Notes: generated by a model not told the origin, from the letters alone. 15,353 nt of DNA from Actinobacteria bacterium UBA3028 (GCA_002367715.1 DFDL01000074.1:1-15353); one strand, 5' to 3'. Shown: positions 6,258 to 13,778, numbered from the stretch's first letter. Numbers and translations: made by a program.

Positions 6258-7190
6258 TTAAACACTTGTCCGAGCGCGGTCAGCGAGGTAAATACCAACC
6301 AGTACTACGCAGCCACCAATAAATTGCGTAAAGGTCAATTTCTCGAATAAGAAGAACCAAGCCAAGATTCCACCGAATACTGGTTCAAGCATTCCAATGA
6401 CGCTCGAAGTCGCAGCGCTTAAACCCTTTAATCCAGTAAAGACCAAGAAGTAGGGAAGCGCGGTGCCCCCAATAATTACCCAGATAACCAAGAGCCAACT
6501 TGGCAGTGAATTTCCAGCAAAGCGGCCAGAGAGTTCAACAGATTTACCTAGTACATCAAATGGGAAGCTCCACCAAGGAAGTATTAAGGCAAAGAAGAGT
6601 GAGGAGATTCCAAAACCCCAAGCCATTGTCACCTCGCTGCCCTTCTCTTTCACCAATCTCTCACCAAGTACAAAGTAGAGAGCAAGAGCGAAGGCATCGA
6701 CAAATGCATAAATAAGTCCTAGGCCATCGAGAGTTAAACCACGCCAAACCTGCCCTACAAGTAAGAGTCCAGTAAATCCAATAGATAAACCCCACCACAT
6801 TAACTTTGAGACATCTCTCTTCTTAATAACGCGCATCCAGAGCACAATCCAGATAGGCGCCGTAAATTCGATAATAAGCGCGATACTCACATTTAACCTA
6901 GAGATAGCCATGAAATAGAGAGCGTTGACCATTGCAAAACCAATAACCCCAAAGGCAATTAGCGTTGGTAGCTCTTTTTTAGTGATGCGCAGCCCATTGC
7001 GATTGCGAATAAATACATAGATAAACATCAACAAAAATGCGCCAGAGGTACGGATCTGCGTAAGGCGCCAGGCGCTTAATCCGCCCTCCATTACTAACTT
7101 TGCCGGAACACTATTTAGAGCGAAAAAAAATGCCCCAAGAATTAAATAGGCTTCATGGCGAATAGTTTTTGGCACAGCGAACCCTATCAA
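6258..7190 (-). CDS. EamA-type (drug/metabolite transporter superfamily) permease
   Basis: This is an integral membrane protein of about 310 residues with roughly ten hydrophobic helices. They form two repeated EamA halves, about 13-147 and 157-303. Family hallmarks include the FFALNSVPAKLV first helix, the second-half ALALYFVLGERLV segment, and SSVIGMLEPVFGGILAWFFLFEKLTFTQFIGG, the conserved E-P-x-x-x-x-x-x-x-x-x-x-E arrangement near the end. Members move amino acids and other small metabolites; the substrate here cannot be told. Upstream on the same strand is the acyl-CoA dehydrogenase gene, and the TTG start overlaps its TGA stop as TTGA, suggesting coupling. An alternative GTG start at 7175 has AGGG six bases before it and may be the true start, making the protein five residues shorter. 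Confidence 0.85.
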   Translation of the reverse strand: MIGFAVPKTIRHEAYLILGAFFFALNSVPAKLVMEGGLSAWRLTQIRTSGAFLLMFIYVFIRNRNGLRITKKELPTLIAFGVIGFAMVNALYFMAISRLNVSIALIIEFTAPIWIVLWMRVIKKRDVSKLMWWGLSIGFTGLLLVGQVWRGLTLDGLGLIYAFVDAFALALYFVLGERLVKEKGSEVTMAWGFGISSLFFALILPWWSFPFDVLGKSVELSGRFAGNSLPSWLLVIWVIIGGTALPYFLVFTGLKGLSAATSSVIGMLEPVFGGILAWFFLFEKLTFTQFIGGCVVLVGIYLADRARTSV

Positions 7191-9010
7191 AAAGCGGATT
7201 CAGGAATCTCCATTATCTCGCCGCTCTCAGCCATTACGATCTTTAACTCCGCCTTTAAGTGTGGCAGAACTGTCCGAACAAAAAATTTGGCAGCTGCAAT
7301 TTTGCCGGCATAGAAGTCGCCATCGCGCCCGGGATCTGCTGATTTAGCGATTGCGATTTCGGCTTGTCGCAATAACAACCAAGCGATTATTACCTCACCC
7401 ACAGACATTAAAAGCCTGGTTGTATTTAGACCTGCCTTATAGATTTTTTCAACGTTCTCTTGAGACTCCATTGCAAATCCAACCAATGTTCCAACCATTG
7501 TATTTAAATCTTCAAGGCTCTTTCCGAGCGCTGCCTTCTCTTCAGCAAGTTCGCCACCAGTTGCCACAAACGTTGCAATCTCTTTACCAAGCAGACCAAG
7601 TGATCGACCACCATCTTTTATAATTTTACGGAAGAAGAAATCTAGCCCTTGAATTGCAGTTGTTCCTTCATACAAGGTATCTATCTTCGCATCACGCACA
7701 TACTGCTCTAACGGCCAATCTTGAGTGAATCCAGAACCACCAAAAGTTTGTAGCGACTCAGTTCCAAGAAGAATCCAGGACTTCTCACTGCCATAGCCTT
7801 TAACTATCGGCAGCAATAAATCATTTAACGCCTCTAGGTCAGAAATTTTCTCTTTGTCGCCCGCCTCTTTGGCAAGCAAGATCCCATCTTGAATAGAAGC
7901 GGTATAAAGAATTAGCGCCCGCATTCCTTCGGAATAAGATTTTTGTACCATTAGTGAGCGGCGCACATCTGGGTGATTAATAATTGTTACGCGAGGACTT
8001 GCTTTATCCGCAGCCTTAGTTAGATCTGGGCCTTGAACGCGCACCTTGGCATAGCTAAGCGCCTGCTGATAACCGGCGCTAAGAGTAGCTATTGCCTTAG
8101 ATCCGACCATCATTCTCGCGTATTCAATAATTTTAAACATCTGTGAAATTCCATTGTGAACATCGCCAAGTAAGTACCCAACTGCTGGCTCTTTCTCACC
8201 CAAATTCATCTCACAAGTTGCAGAAACATTTAAGCCCATCTTATGTTCTACATTCGTTACATATGCACCGTTGCGCTTTCCAAGTTCGCCTGTTTCAAAG
8301 TCAAACATAAACTTTGGAACTAAGAAAAGGCTAAGACCCTTCGTACCTGGACCAGCACCTTCAGGGCGAGCAAGAACGTAATGAATAATATTTGGATTCA
8401 AATCCGAATCACCTGAGGTGATATATCTCTTTGTTCCGGTTATGTGCCAAGTTCCATCACTCTGTTGAACTGCCTTAGACCTACCGGCACCAACATCGCT
8501 GCCAGCATCTGGTTCGGTTAGTTGCATGGTTGCGCCCCAGTCGTTATCAACCATTAGCTTTGCCATCTTCTTTTGATCTTCATTTCCGAGTGCATAAGCA
8601 ACGTGGGCAAAGGCGGTACCTGATGCATAGATATGAATTGATGGATTTGAACCTAAAACCATTTCGGCAATTGCCCAACGCAGAGAGGCCGGAATTAAAG
8701 TTCCACCAATCTCAACTGGTGCATCAATTCGCCACCATTCATTATCCATATATGCGCGATATGACTTCTTAAAACTTTCAGGTAATTTGACATCGCCAGT
8801 CTCTTTATTGAATTCAACGCCAAGTCGATCGCTCTCAATTAGCGAGTCCCCAAGATCGTTCTCGGCCAGACGCTTAATCTCCTCCAACATACCCATCGCA
8901 GTTTCACGATCGATATCCTTGAAAATTGATTTGCCTAGAATCTCATCGCGCTTAAGAAGATCGAAGAGGCAGAATTCGATATCGCGCAGGTTTGCGGTGT
9001 AATGGCTCAT
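7187..9010 (-). CDS. fadE5: Acyl-CoA dehydrogenase, FadE5-like
   Basis: This is an FAD-dependent enzyme that introduces the alpha-beta double bond into acyl-CoA in the first step of beta-oxidation, passing electrons to electron-transfer flavoprotein. At 607 residues it belongs to the long subfamily, not the 380-residue classic type. The start MSHYTANLRDIEFCLFDLL closely resembles my recollection of M. tuberculosis FadE5 (about 611 residues). The flavin-binding segment MQLTEPDAGSDVG lies at 162-174, TKRYITSG at 193-200, VEHKMGLNVSATCEM at 254-268, and the catalytic base is probably Glu448 in LYEGTTAIQG. The C-terminal extension lies beyond about 470. FadE5 homologues accept a wide range of acyl chain lengths; specificity here is unknown. 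It heads a minus-strand set with the permease and perhaps the carbonic anhydrase, and is divergent from dcd. Confidence 0.93.
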   Translation of the reverse strand: MSHYTANLRDIEFCLFDLLKRDEILGKSIFKDIDRETAMGMLEEIKRLAENDLGDSLIESDRLGVEFNKETGDVKLPESFKKSYRAYMDNEWWRIDAPVEIGGTLIPASLRWAIAEMVLGSNPSIHIYASGTAFAHVAYALGNEDQKKMAKLMVDNDWGATMQLTEPDAGSDVGAGRSKAVQQSDGTWHITGTKRYITSGDSDLNPNIIHYVLARPEGAGPGTKGLSLFLVPKFMFDFETGELGKRNGAYVTNVEHKMGLNVSATCEMNLGEKEPAVGYLLGDVHNGISQMFKIIEYARMMVGSKAIATLSAGYQQALSYAKVRVQGPDLTKAADKASPRVTIINHPDVRRSLMVQKSYSEGMRALILYTASIQDGILLAKEAGDKEKISDLEALNDLLLPIVKGYGSEKSWILLGTESLQTFGGSGFTQDWPLEQYVRDAKIDTLYEGTTAIQGLDFFFRKIIKDGGRSLGLLGKEIATFVATGGELAEEKAALGKSLEDLNTMVGTLVGFAMESQENVEKIYKAGLNTTRLLMSVGEVIIAWLLLRQAEIAIAKSADPGRDGDFYAGKIAAAKFFVRTVLPHLKAELKIVMAESGEIMEIPESAF

Positions 9011-9016
9011 GGCACA

Positions 9017-9045
9017 ATAATGCTACTGACCAGTAACTTAATCAA
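9017..9045 (-). promoter_or_regulatory. Predicted leaderless promoter of the fadE5-like gene, with palindrome in the spacer
   Basis: On the minus strand the layout is TTGATT (plus 9040-9045), a 17-bp spacer, CATTAT (plus 9017-9022), six bases, then ATG. This is the best two-part promoter in the window. The spacer contains the interrupted palindrome TACTG-AC-CAGTA (plus 9024-9035), a suitable place for a repressor such as a fatty-acid or acyl-CoA sensor. The identity of any regulator is unknown. Confidence 0.55.
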
Positions 9046-9060
9046 GTGCTCTCGAGGATA

Positions 9061-9066
9061 TAGGGT
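9061..9066 (+). promoter_or_regulatory. Predicted leaderless -10 element of dcd
   Basis: TAGGGT fits TANNNT and lies exactly six bases before the GTG start at 9073. TTAATC at 9038-9043 is a poor -35 at 17 bp and overlaps the divergent fadE5 -35 on the other strand. AGGG could alternatively act as a weak ribosome binding site. Confidence 0.4.
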
Positions 9067-9072
9067 CGCTCC

Positions 9073-9651
9073 GTGCTACTAAGTGACCGTGATATTAAGG
9101 CTGAGATCTCTGCCGGGCGCGTAAAGGTTGAACCCTTCACCGATGCCATGATCCAACCATCTAGCGTCGATGTCAGGCTAGATCGCTTTTTCAGAGTATT
9201 TGAGAACCACAAATATTCAGTTATCGATCCATCAATTGAACAGCCAGAGTTAACTCGTGAAGTTGCCGTGGCTGGAGATGAGGAATTCATTCTCCATCCT
9301 GGTGAGTTCGTTCTAGCTAGCACCTACGAAGTGATCACCCTGCCAGATGACATCGCCGGTCGCCTTGAAGGAAAATCTTCGCTGGGGCGCCTAGGTCTAT
9401 TAACTCACTCAACTGCCGGTTTCATTGATCCTGGCTTCTCGGGTCACATAACGCTCGAGCTTTCAAATGTCGCAAATTTGCCAGTTAAATTATTTCCAGG
9501 AATGAAAATCGGCCAACTCTGCCTAATAAAACTAAGTTCGCCAGCAGAGAATCCATATGGCTCCGCTCTTTATGGTTCGAGATATCAGGGCCAGCGTGGT
9601 CCAACTGCAAGCAAATCTTGGTTAAATTTCCATCAGTCAGAAATTAAGTAA
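9073..9651 (+). CDS. dcd: dCTP deaminase, probably bifunctional dCTP deaminase/dUTPase
   Basis: The enzyme deaminates dCTP and, in the bifunctional type, hydrolyses the product directly to dUMP for thymidylate synthesis. The 192-residue product opens MLLSDRDIKAEI, has QPSSVDVRLD near 28-37, and has the signature EGKSSLGRLGLLTHSTAGFI, then DPGFSGHITLELSN. The HSTAGFIDPGFSG version, rather than the HVTAHRIDPGWSG of E. coli, is that of the M. tuberculosis enzyme, which is known to be bifunctional. The YQGQRGPTASKS tail matches the C-terminal lid that closes over the triphosphate. The start is GTG, chosen because family members begin MLLSDRD and TAGGGT lies six bases upstream. It is divergent from the fadE5-like gene and upstream of lemA, with no obvious shared function. 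Confidence 0.96.
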   Translation: MLLSDRDIKAEISAGRVKVEPFTDAMIQPSSVDVRLDRFFRVFENHKYSVIDPSIEQPELTREVAVAGDEEFILHPGEFVLASTYEVITLPDDIAGRLEGKSSLGRLGLLTHSTAGFIDPGFSGHITLELSNVANLPVKLFPGMKIGQLCLIKLSSPAENPYGSALYGSRYQGQRGPTASKSWLNFHQSEIK

Positions 9652-9669
9652 CCTCTAAGTATTTTCAGG

Positions 9670-9698
9670 AATTAAACCTTGAGAAAAGCGGTTTAATT
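9670..9698. promoter_or_regulatory. Perfect 9-bp inverted repeat immediately before lemA
   Basis: AATTAAACC (9670-9678) and GGTTTAATT (9690-9698) are exact inverted repeats separated by 11 bases. The half-site centres are 20 bp apart, about two helical turns, as expected for a dimeric repressor. The right half contains TTTAAT (9692-9697), a possible -10 five bases before the lemA ATG. As RNA it would form a hairpin ending five bases before the start. It has no T-tract, so it is not a normal terminator for dcd. Confidence 0.6.
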
Positions 9699-9702
9699 GG
9701 CT

Positions 9703-10254
9703 ATGGAAATCATAGTAGTAATTGGTCTCATCGCTCTTCTTGCAATCTTTATTATCACTCAATATAACCGCCTAATTCGATTGAACATCACCGTGGATGA
9801 GGCTTGGGCACAGATTGAGGTACAACTGAAACGGCGAACTGATTTAATTCCAAATTTAGTTGAGACTGTTAAGGGTTACGCAAAACATGAGCAATCAACA
9901 TTTGATGCAGTAGTCAGCGCTCGCGCTAAAGCTACAAGTGCATCAACTGTTGCTGATACCGCAGCAGCTGATGGACTTCTAACTCAAGCGCTCCGTGGCT
10001 TGCTCGCAGTTGCAGAGGCATATCCAGATTTGAAGGCTTCAGCAAATTTTGCATCCCTACAAGATGAGCTAGCAACAACCGAGAACAAAGTTGCCTTCTC
10101 CCGCCAGTTTTATAATGACACTGTGCGCTCATTAAATACTGCAGTAAAAACAATTCCGACCAATCTCTTTGCCGGACTTGCCAAAGTAGCAGCTAGGGAC
10201 TTTTATGAGGTTGAAGATCCACAAGAGCGCTCCGCGCCAAACATTAAATTTTAA
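9703..10254 (+). CDS. lemA: LemA family membrane protein
   Basis: This is a small protein of 183 residues with one N-terminal membrane helix (about 3-20, MEIIVVIGLIALLAIFII) and a long helical remainder. The LemA signature follows the helix: NRLIRLNITVDEAWAQIEVQLKRRTDLIPNLVETVKGYAKHE. The distal part has NKVAFSRQFYNDTVRSLNT and ends in an AGL-x-x-x-x-x-x-x-FYEVED stretch. Function is poorly defined; LemA genes are repeatedly found next to M48 membrane proteases, as here, where the next gene starts two bases after this stop. I chose ATG 9703 over TTG 9697, since both lack a good ribosome site and ATG is the stronger codon. The inverted repeat upstream is likely to control both genes. Confidence 0.92.
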   Translation: MEIIVVIGLIALLAIFIITQYNRLIRLNITVDEAWAQIEVQLKRRTDLIPNLVETVKGYAKHEQSTFDAVVSARAKATSASTVADTAAADGLLTQALRGLLAVAEAYPDLKASANFASLQDELATTENKVAFSRQFYNDTVRSLNTAVKTIPTNLFAGLAKVAARDFYEVEDPQERSAPNIKF

Positions 10255-10256
10255 GG

Positions 10257-11153
10257 ATGAATTTTCGCTCACTACAAGCTGCTAATCGCCGCAAAACCAC
10301 TGGCCTGCTAATAGCAATGGCAATTTTAATGTGGGTAGTGGCTTATTCAGCACTGACATATTTTGGCGGCGCAACTTCTGCGATTATTCCAATAGCAGTC
10401 AGCATCTCACTGATTTCAGTCTGGGGTGCATATTACGGTTCAGATAAATTAGTTATAAAAATGACTGGAGCGCGATTAATTACTGAATCTGATAACCCAA
10501 AATTATTTGACTTAGTGCAGGAGGTCTGTATTGCCTCTGGACTTCCAATGCCAAAAGTAGCAATTGTTGATGACTCCGCGCCAAACGCATTTGCTACCGG
10601 GCGCAGCCCAGATCATGCGTTAATCGCATTCACAACAGGGATCTTGGATGTGATGGATCGCGACGAGCTACAAGGTGTAATTGCACACGAGATGGCGCAT
10701 GTTGGCAATCGAGATACCTTGGTAAGCGCAGTAGCCGCAACGACGGCTGGCGCCATTGCAATTCTCTCCGATATTTTAATGAGGATGGCCTTCTTTGGTG
10801 GCAATCGAAACCGCAATAACAATAGCAACCCACTGCTACTGATCTTCTCGCTATTAATTTTAATTCTGGCGCCGATAGCAGCGCTCCTTTTAAAATCAGC
10901 AATCTCGCGAAAACGCGAATCGCTGGCAGATGCTACCGCTGTAGATTTCACAAGAAATCCAACGGGTCTGCGCGCGGCTTTAGAAATTCTAGCTAAAGAT
11001 TCAACAGTTGTTAGACAGCGCTCAAATGCGGTAGCTCATATCTGGATTGAGTCACCTCTAGATGCAAGAGTCGCATCAAAATTATTTGCTACTCATCCGC
11101 CGATTGAAGAGCGCATTGCAATTCTTAGATCAATGGAGAGTAAAGGCTCTTAA
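10257..11153 (+). CDS. htpX: M48 family membrane metalloprotease (HtpX-like)
   Basis: HtpX-type proteases cut damaged or misassembled membrane proteins. The 298-residue product has two N-terminal hydrophobic segments (about 16-37 and 41-58), then the M48 catalytic domain. The zinc site is HEMAH at 144-148, with Glu221 in SRKRESLADATAVDFTRNP as the likely third ligand. Two further hydrophobic segments (about 155-177 and 193-213) lie between them, separated by an unusual Asn/Arg-rich loop (GGNRNRNNNSN, 181-191). The APNAFATG motif at 108-115 is typical of HtpX. The ATG lies two bases after the lemA stop with no room for a ribosome site, so translation is probably coupled. It converges on the histidine kinase gene with a shared TTAA at the stops. 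Confidence 0.93.
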   Translation: MNFRSLQAANRRKTTGLLIAMAILMWVVAYSALTYFGGATSAIIPIAVSISLISVWGAYYGSDKLVIKMTGARLITESDNPKLFDLVQEVCIASGLPMPKVAIVDDSAPNAFATGRSPDHALIAFTTGILDVMDRDELQGVIAHEMAHVGNRDTLVSAVAATTAGAIAILSDILMRMAFFGGNRNRNNNSNPLLLIFSLLILILAPIAALLLKSAISRKRESLADATAVDFTRNPTGLRAALEILAKDSTVVRQRSNAVAHIWIESPLDARVASKLFATHPPIEERIAILRSMESKGS

Positions 11154-12607
11154 GCGCTTACTAGAAATACAATTTTAAAAGTAGAGCCAACTCCAAGTGT
11201 TGAATCCACGGTCACACTTCCGCCATGCGCCTTCATAATCGCATCAACAATAGCTAGTCCTAATCCACTTCCCTCACCGCTAGCGCGAACTCGGGCGGGG
11301 TCGGCTCTAAAAAATCTCTCAAATATCCGTGATTGATCCTCCAGAGATAAACCAGGGCCATTATCACTAACGCTAATCCGTGTAGAACTCTCATCTTGAA
11401 AAATCTCTACTTTAATCTCTGATCCAGCAGGTGTATGAGTTCTGGCATTAGCTAGCAAATTCGCAATTGCTTGGTGAATTCGCATCGAATCCCCAAGCAC
11501 AAATACCTCATTAGCATTTGAGGTCACTGTGATTTCGTGCTCCGGGCCAGCCGCCCTAGCTGAGGCAATCGCCTCATTTACTAAATAATTTATATCAACA
11601 GGATCTAAAGTTAATTCGCGTGATTGATCTAGCCGAGCAAGTAAGAGTAAATCTTCGACGAGCGTGCTCATTCTTATTGACTCTTTTTCAATGCGAGAGA
11701 CAAGCTCTCTCGTCTTCTCCTCGCCGACCACGGCGCCCTGCCGGTGCAACTCTGCAAATCCACGAATTGCAGTAAGTGGGGTACGAAGTTCATGGCTCGC
11801 ATCAGCTACAAAGCGGCGCAATTTATTTTCAGACTCGGTTCGCGCTTCAAAAGAGTCTTCAATACGCGAAAGCATGGTGTTTAGAGAACTAGTCAGACGA
11901 CCGACTTCAGTTCGGGGATTTACATCAGGTAGCCGAGCCGAGAGATCACCACCAGCAATTGCTGCCGCCGTCTCTTCAATCCTATTTAACGGCTTAAGGC
12001 TTAATTTAATTAGGGATCGAGTTACGAATCCAATGGCTACTAGAACCATAAAACTTATTAAAATAAATATTCCGATCAATCCCTGCAGGGTTTGTTCAAC
12101 ACTATCTAGGGCCACTGAAATTACTACTGTGCCAACTCCGGATGGAAGCAACCTTGCAATTGCGCGGATATCTGCCTGATCATCTATTCCACGGATTGTG
12201 AACGGCTTACCTTGGTAGGAGACAACTTTCTGTGGAGTTAAGTTCTTGAATTCGGCTAGATTACTTGAGGTAGCAAATTGACCACCAATTTGCCCAATCA
12301 TATTTCCTTCAGAATCTAGGAGCGTTACCGCCGTAGTAGTCGGGACTGCGCCAAGTGGGCGAAGTGGCCTAAAGTTATTTTTGTAATCTTCTTCATTTTC
12401 TATCTCAGATTCAATTCCAGCGCGATCTAGGCGCAACAGTGTGGTTTCAACCACTTCAGCTAATTGACTATCTGCTTGGGAAATTAAGAAAGAACGCAGC
12501 GAATTCGTGGCAGCCAAGTCTGAAGCAGTAATTGCAACAGTTGCCAGGGCTAGGGTCGCCAAAATCAGACGATTACGAAGCGACCATCTAGATAGCCCAT
12601 ATCTCAT
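11150..12607 (-). CDS. Sensor histidine kinase
   Basis: The 485-residue product is a classic membrane sensor. Membrane segment 1 is at about 13-35, an extracytoplasmic sensing region at about 36-172, and membrane segment 2 at about 175-196. A HAMP linker (about 197-250) follows, then the HisKA dimerisation domain with the phosphoacceptor His272 in ASHELRTPLTAIRGF. The ATP-binding domain has an N-box NLLANARTHTP near 383-393, DNGPG at 415-419 and GSGLGLAIV at about 447-454. All catalytic motifs look intact. It lies 21 bases downstream of the response regulator on the same strand, so the order is regulator then kinase. The pair resembles the mycobacterial TcrX/TcrY or TrcR/TrcS group, but the signal is not identifiable from sequence. 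Confidence 0.95.
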   Translation of the reverse strand: MRYGLSRWSLRNRLILATLALATVAITASDLAATNSLRSFLISQADSQLAEVVETTLLRLDRAGIESEIENEEDYKNNFRPLRPLGAVPTTTAVTLLDSEGNMIGQIGGQFATSSNLAEFKNLTPQKVVSYQGKPFTIRGIDDQADIRAIARLLPSGVGTVVISVALDSVEQTLQGLIGIFILISFMVLVAIGFVTRSLIKLSLKPLNRIEETAAAIAGGDLSARLPDVNPRTEVGRLTSSLNTMLSRIEDSFEARTESENKLRRFVADASHELRTPLTAIRGFAELHRQGAVVGEEKTRELVSRIEKESIRMSTLVEDLLLLARLDQSRELTLDPVDINYLVNEAIASARAAGPEHEITVTSNANEVFVLGDSMRIHQAIANLLANARTHTPAGSEIKVEIFQDESSTRISVSDNGPGLSLEDQSRIFERFFRADPARVRASGEGSGLGLAIVDAIMKAHGGSVTVDSTLGVGSTFKIVFLVSA

Positions 12608-12628
12608 CTGGGAAGTTTACTTTGAAAA

Positions 12629-13372
12629 TTACTTGCGAGCGGGTAAACGCATCCGATATCCAACACCACGAACGGTATGAATCAACGCTGGGTCATAGGT
12701 ATCGATTTTTTTGCGCAGATAAGAGATATAAGTTTCGACAATTCCTGCATCACCACGGAAGTCATATTGCCAAACATGATCAAGAATCTGTGCCTTACTT
12801 ACAACTCGATCAGCGTTTATCATCAAGTAACGCAGTAGCAAAAATTCAGTTGGCGAAAGTTCAATTAGGTTTCCAGCCCTGCGGACCTCGTGTGTCGCTT
12901 CATCAAGTTCGAGATCGGCAAAACGAACCTTCTCGTCATCACTTTCTGATTGGATTACTCCGATTCGGCGAAGTAGCGCACGCAGGCGCGCAACAAGCTC
13001 TTCTAAACTAAATGGCTTGGTTACATAATCATCGCCACCAATTGTTAAACCAGCAATTTTATCTTCGACCGCATCTTTCGCAGTTAGGAAGAGGACGCCT
13101 ACCTCGTGGCCATCTTGTCGGAGCTGGCGACAGACTTCAAAACCATTCTGGTCAGGCAGCATTACATCAAGAATTAGCGCATGAGGCTTAAATTCTTCAG
13201 CGACAGTTAGCGCCTCGGATCCAGTTGCGGCGGTACGAACATCAAAGCCGACAAAACGGAGGCTGGTAGCAATTAACTCACTTATGCTCTTCTCATCATC
13301 GACCACAAGAATTCTCTGTGTCTTTAACTCGCCAGCATCTGTCATTTTAGGTTTCTCTTTCAAAGTTGTCAT
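12629..13372 (-). CDS. OmpR/PhoB-type DNA-binding response regulator
   Basis: This is the partner of the adjacent kinase. The receiver domain (about 19-135) has the acidic pair Asp25-Asp26, phosphoacceptor Asp69 in LILDVMLPD, Thr97 and Lys119 in TKPF. A short acidic linker leads to the winged-helix domain (about 147-244). It contains ELSPTEFLLLRYLM, the HVWQYDFRGDAGIVETYISYLRK recognition region split over 199-221, and the HTVRGVGYRMR end. Overall length is 247 residues, slightly long because of an N-terminal extension of about 18 residues. The second in-frame ATG, at residue 10, is a plausible alternative start, and neither has a strong ribosome site. It is the first gene of the two-component operon; a -10-like TATCCT and a small palindrome lie just upstream. 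Confidence 0.94.
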   Translation of the reverse strand: MTTLKEKPKMTDAGELKTQRILVVDDEKSISELIATSLRFVGFDVRTAATGSEALTVAEEFKPHALILDVMLPDQNGFEVCRQLRQDGHEVGVLFLTAKDAVEDKIAGLTIGGDDYVTKPFSLEELVARLRALLRRIGVIQSESDDEKVRFADLELDEATHEVRRAGNLIELSPTEFLLLRYLMINADRVVSKAQILDHVWQYDFRGDAGIVETYISYLRKKIDTYDPALIHTVRGVGYRMRLPARK

Positions 13373-13398
13373 AAGGCTGAGATTTGCCTATGAAACTG

Positions 13399-13414
13399 AG
13401 GATATTCTGAGAAT
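13399..13414 (-). promoter_or_regulatory. Candidate promoter/operator of the two-component operon
   Basis: On the minus strand TATCCT (plus 13399-13404) fits TANNNT and would start transcription about 20 bases before the regulator ATG. It abuts a perfect palindrome ATTCT-G-AGAAT (plus 13404-13414). No good -35 is visible. The palindrome could bind the regulator itself or another factor. Confidence 0.3.
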
Positions 13415-13436
13415 GGCCATAAACCTATCTGGAAAG

Positions 13437-13468
13437 TTATCCCCAGCCTTTATCCACCATGTGGAGAA
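13437..13468. repeat. Second small cluster of DnaA-box-like 9-mers
   Basis: TTATCCCCA (13437-13445) and TTATCCACC (13450-13458) lie on the plus strand, and TTCTCCACA on the minus strand (plus 13460-13468). Each differs from TTATCCACA by one base. The last two form an interrupted palindrome TCCAC-CAT-GTGGA. TTATCCACC and TTCTCCACA are the same variants found in the array before dnaB. Confidence 0.5.
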
Positions 13469-13484
13469 TTACAAGGGTGTAATT
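13467..13484. other. 7-bp inverted repeat downstream of crgA
   Basis: AATTACA (13467-13473) and TGTAATT (13478-13484) are perfect inverted repeats around AGGG. The site lies 10 bases past the crgA stop on the minus strand. The stem is AT-rich and lacks a T-tract, so it would be a weak terminator at best; an operator is equally possible. Confidence 0.4.
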
Positions 13485-13493
13485 ATGGGTGGC

Positions 13494-13751
13494 TTAGCGC
13501 CAGCGGGTCGCTAGGGCAAAACCGGCTCCGATAAAGCCAAAGCCAGCGATCATGTTCCAAGCACCGATACCTGGGATTGGGTATTGCGTAGCGCTGACGT
13601 AGAAAATTACGATCCAGATGAGTCCGGCAATAAATGCGGCAACCATGGTTGGGGCTAACCAGCGCGGGCTCTCAGTAGGGACTGGAGTGGCGTTGGCTAT
13701 GGCCTCAGGGATGTAGGCCTTCTCTTTTTTGCGCAATGGTGACTTAGGCAT
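13494..13751 (-). CDS. crgA: Cell division protein CrgA
   Basis: CrgA is a small two-helix membrane protein unique to actinobacteria that helps place septal and polar cell-wall machinery and interacts with FtsZ and penicillin-binding proteins in mycobacteria. The 85-residue product starts with a basic stretch (MPKSPLRKKEK). It has a membrane segment at about 33-53 (APTMVAAFIAGLIWIVIFYV), the signature YPIPGIGAWNMIAGFG, a second membrane segment at about 63-81, and the usual TRWR end. Its location beside pabA/trpG and pknB matches M. tuberculosis Rv0011c. On the minus strand TAATCT lies exactly six bases before the ATG, suggesting a leaderless mRNA. Only 27 bases separate it from the divergent pabA. 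Confidence 0.96.
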   Translation of the reverse strand: MPKSPLRKKEKAYIPEAIANATPVPTESPRWLAPTMVAAFIAGLIWIVIFYVSATQYPIPGIGAWNMIAGFGFIGAGFALATRWR

Positions 13752-13778
13752 GGGCAGAGATTACACCACAATTGCCAC
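13752..13778. promoter_or_regulatory. 27-bp divergent promoter between crgA and pabA
   Basis: This gap must serve two divergent genes. TAATCT on the minus strand (plus 13758-13763) lies six bases from the crgA ATG. CACAAT on the plus strand (13767-13772), a weak -10, lies six bases from the pabA ATG. Any -35 elements would fall inside the opposite gene. There is no room for a normal 5' leader with a ribosome site on either side. Confidence 0.45.

Noticed and set aside
5749..9010. Carbonic anhydrase, permease and acyl-CoA dehydrogenase as a dedicated pathway
   Set aside because: They are collinear and close, but no shared substrate can be argued from sequence. Close packing is general in this window.
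11664..12179. A 171-codon plus-strand frame opposite the histidine kinase
   Set aside because: Serine/arginine-rich shadow translation antisense to the HAMP and HisKA coding region; no domain and no start signal.
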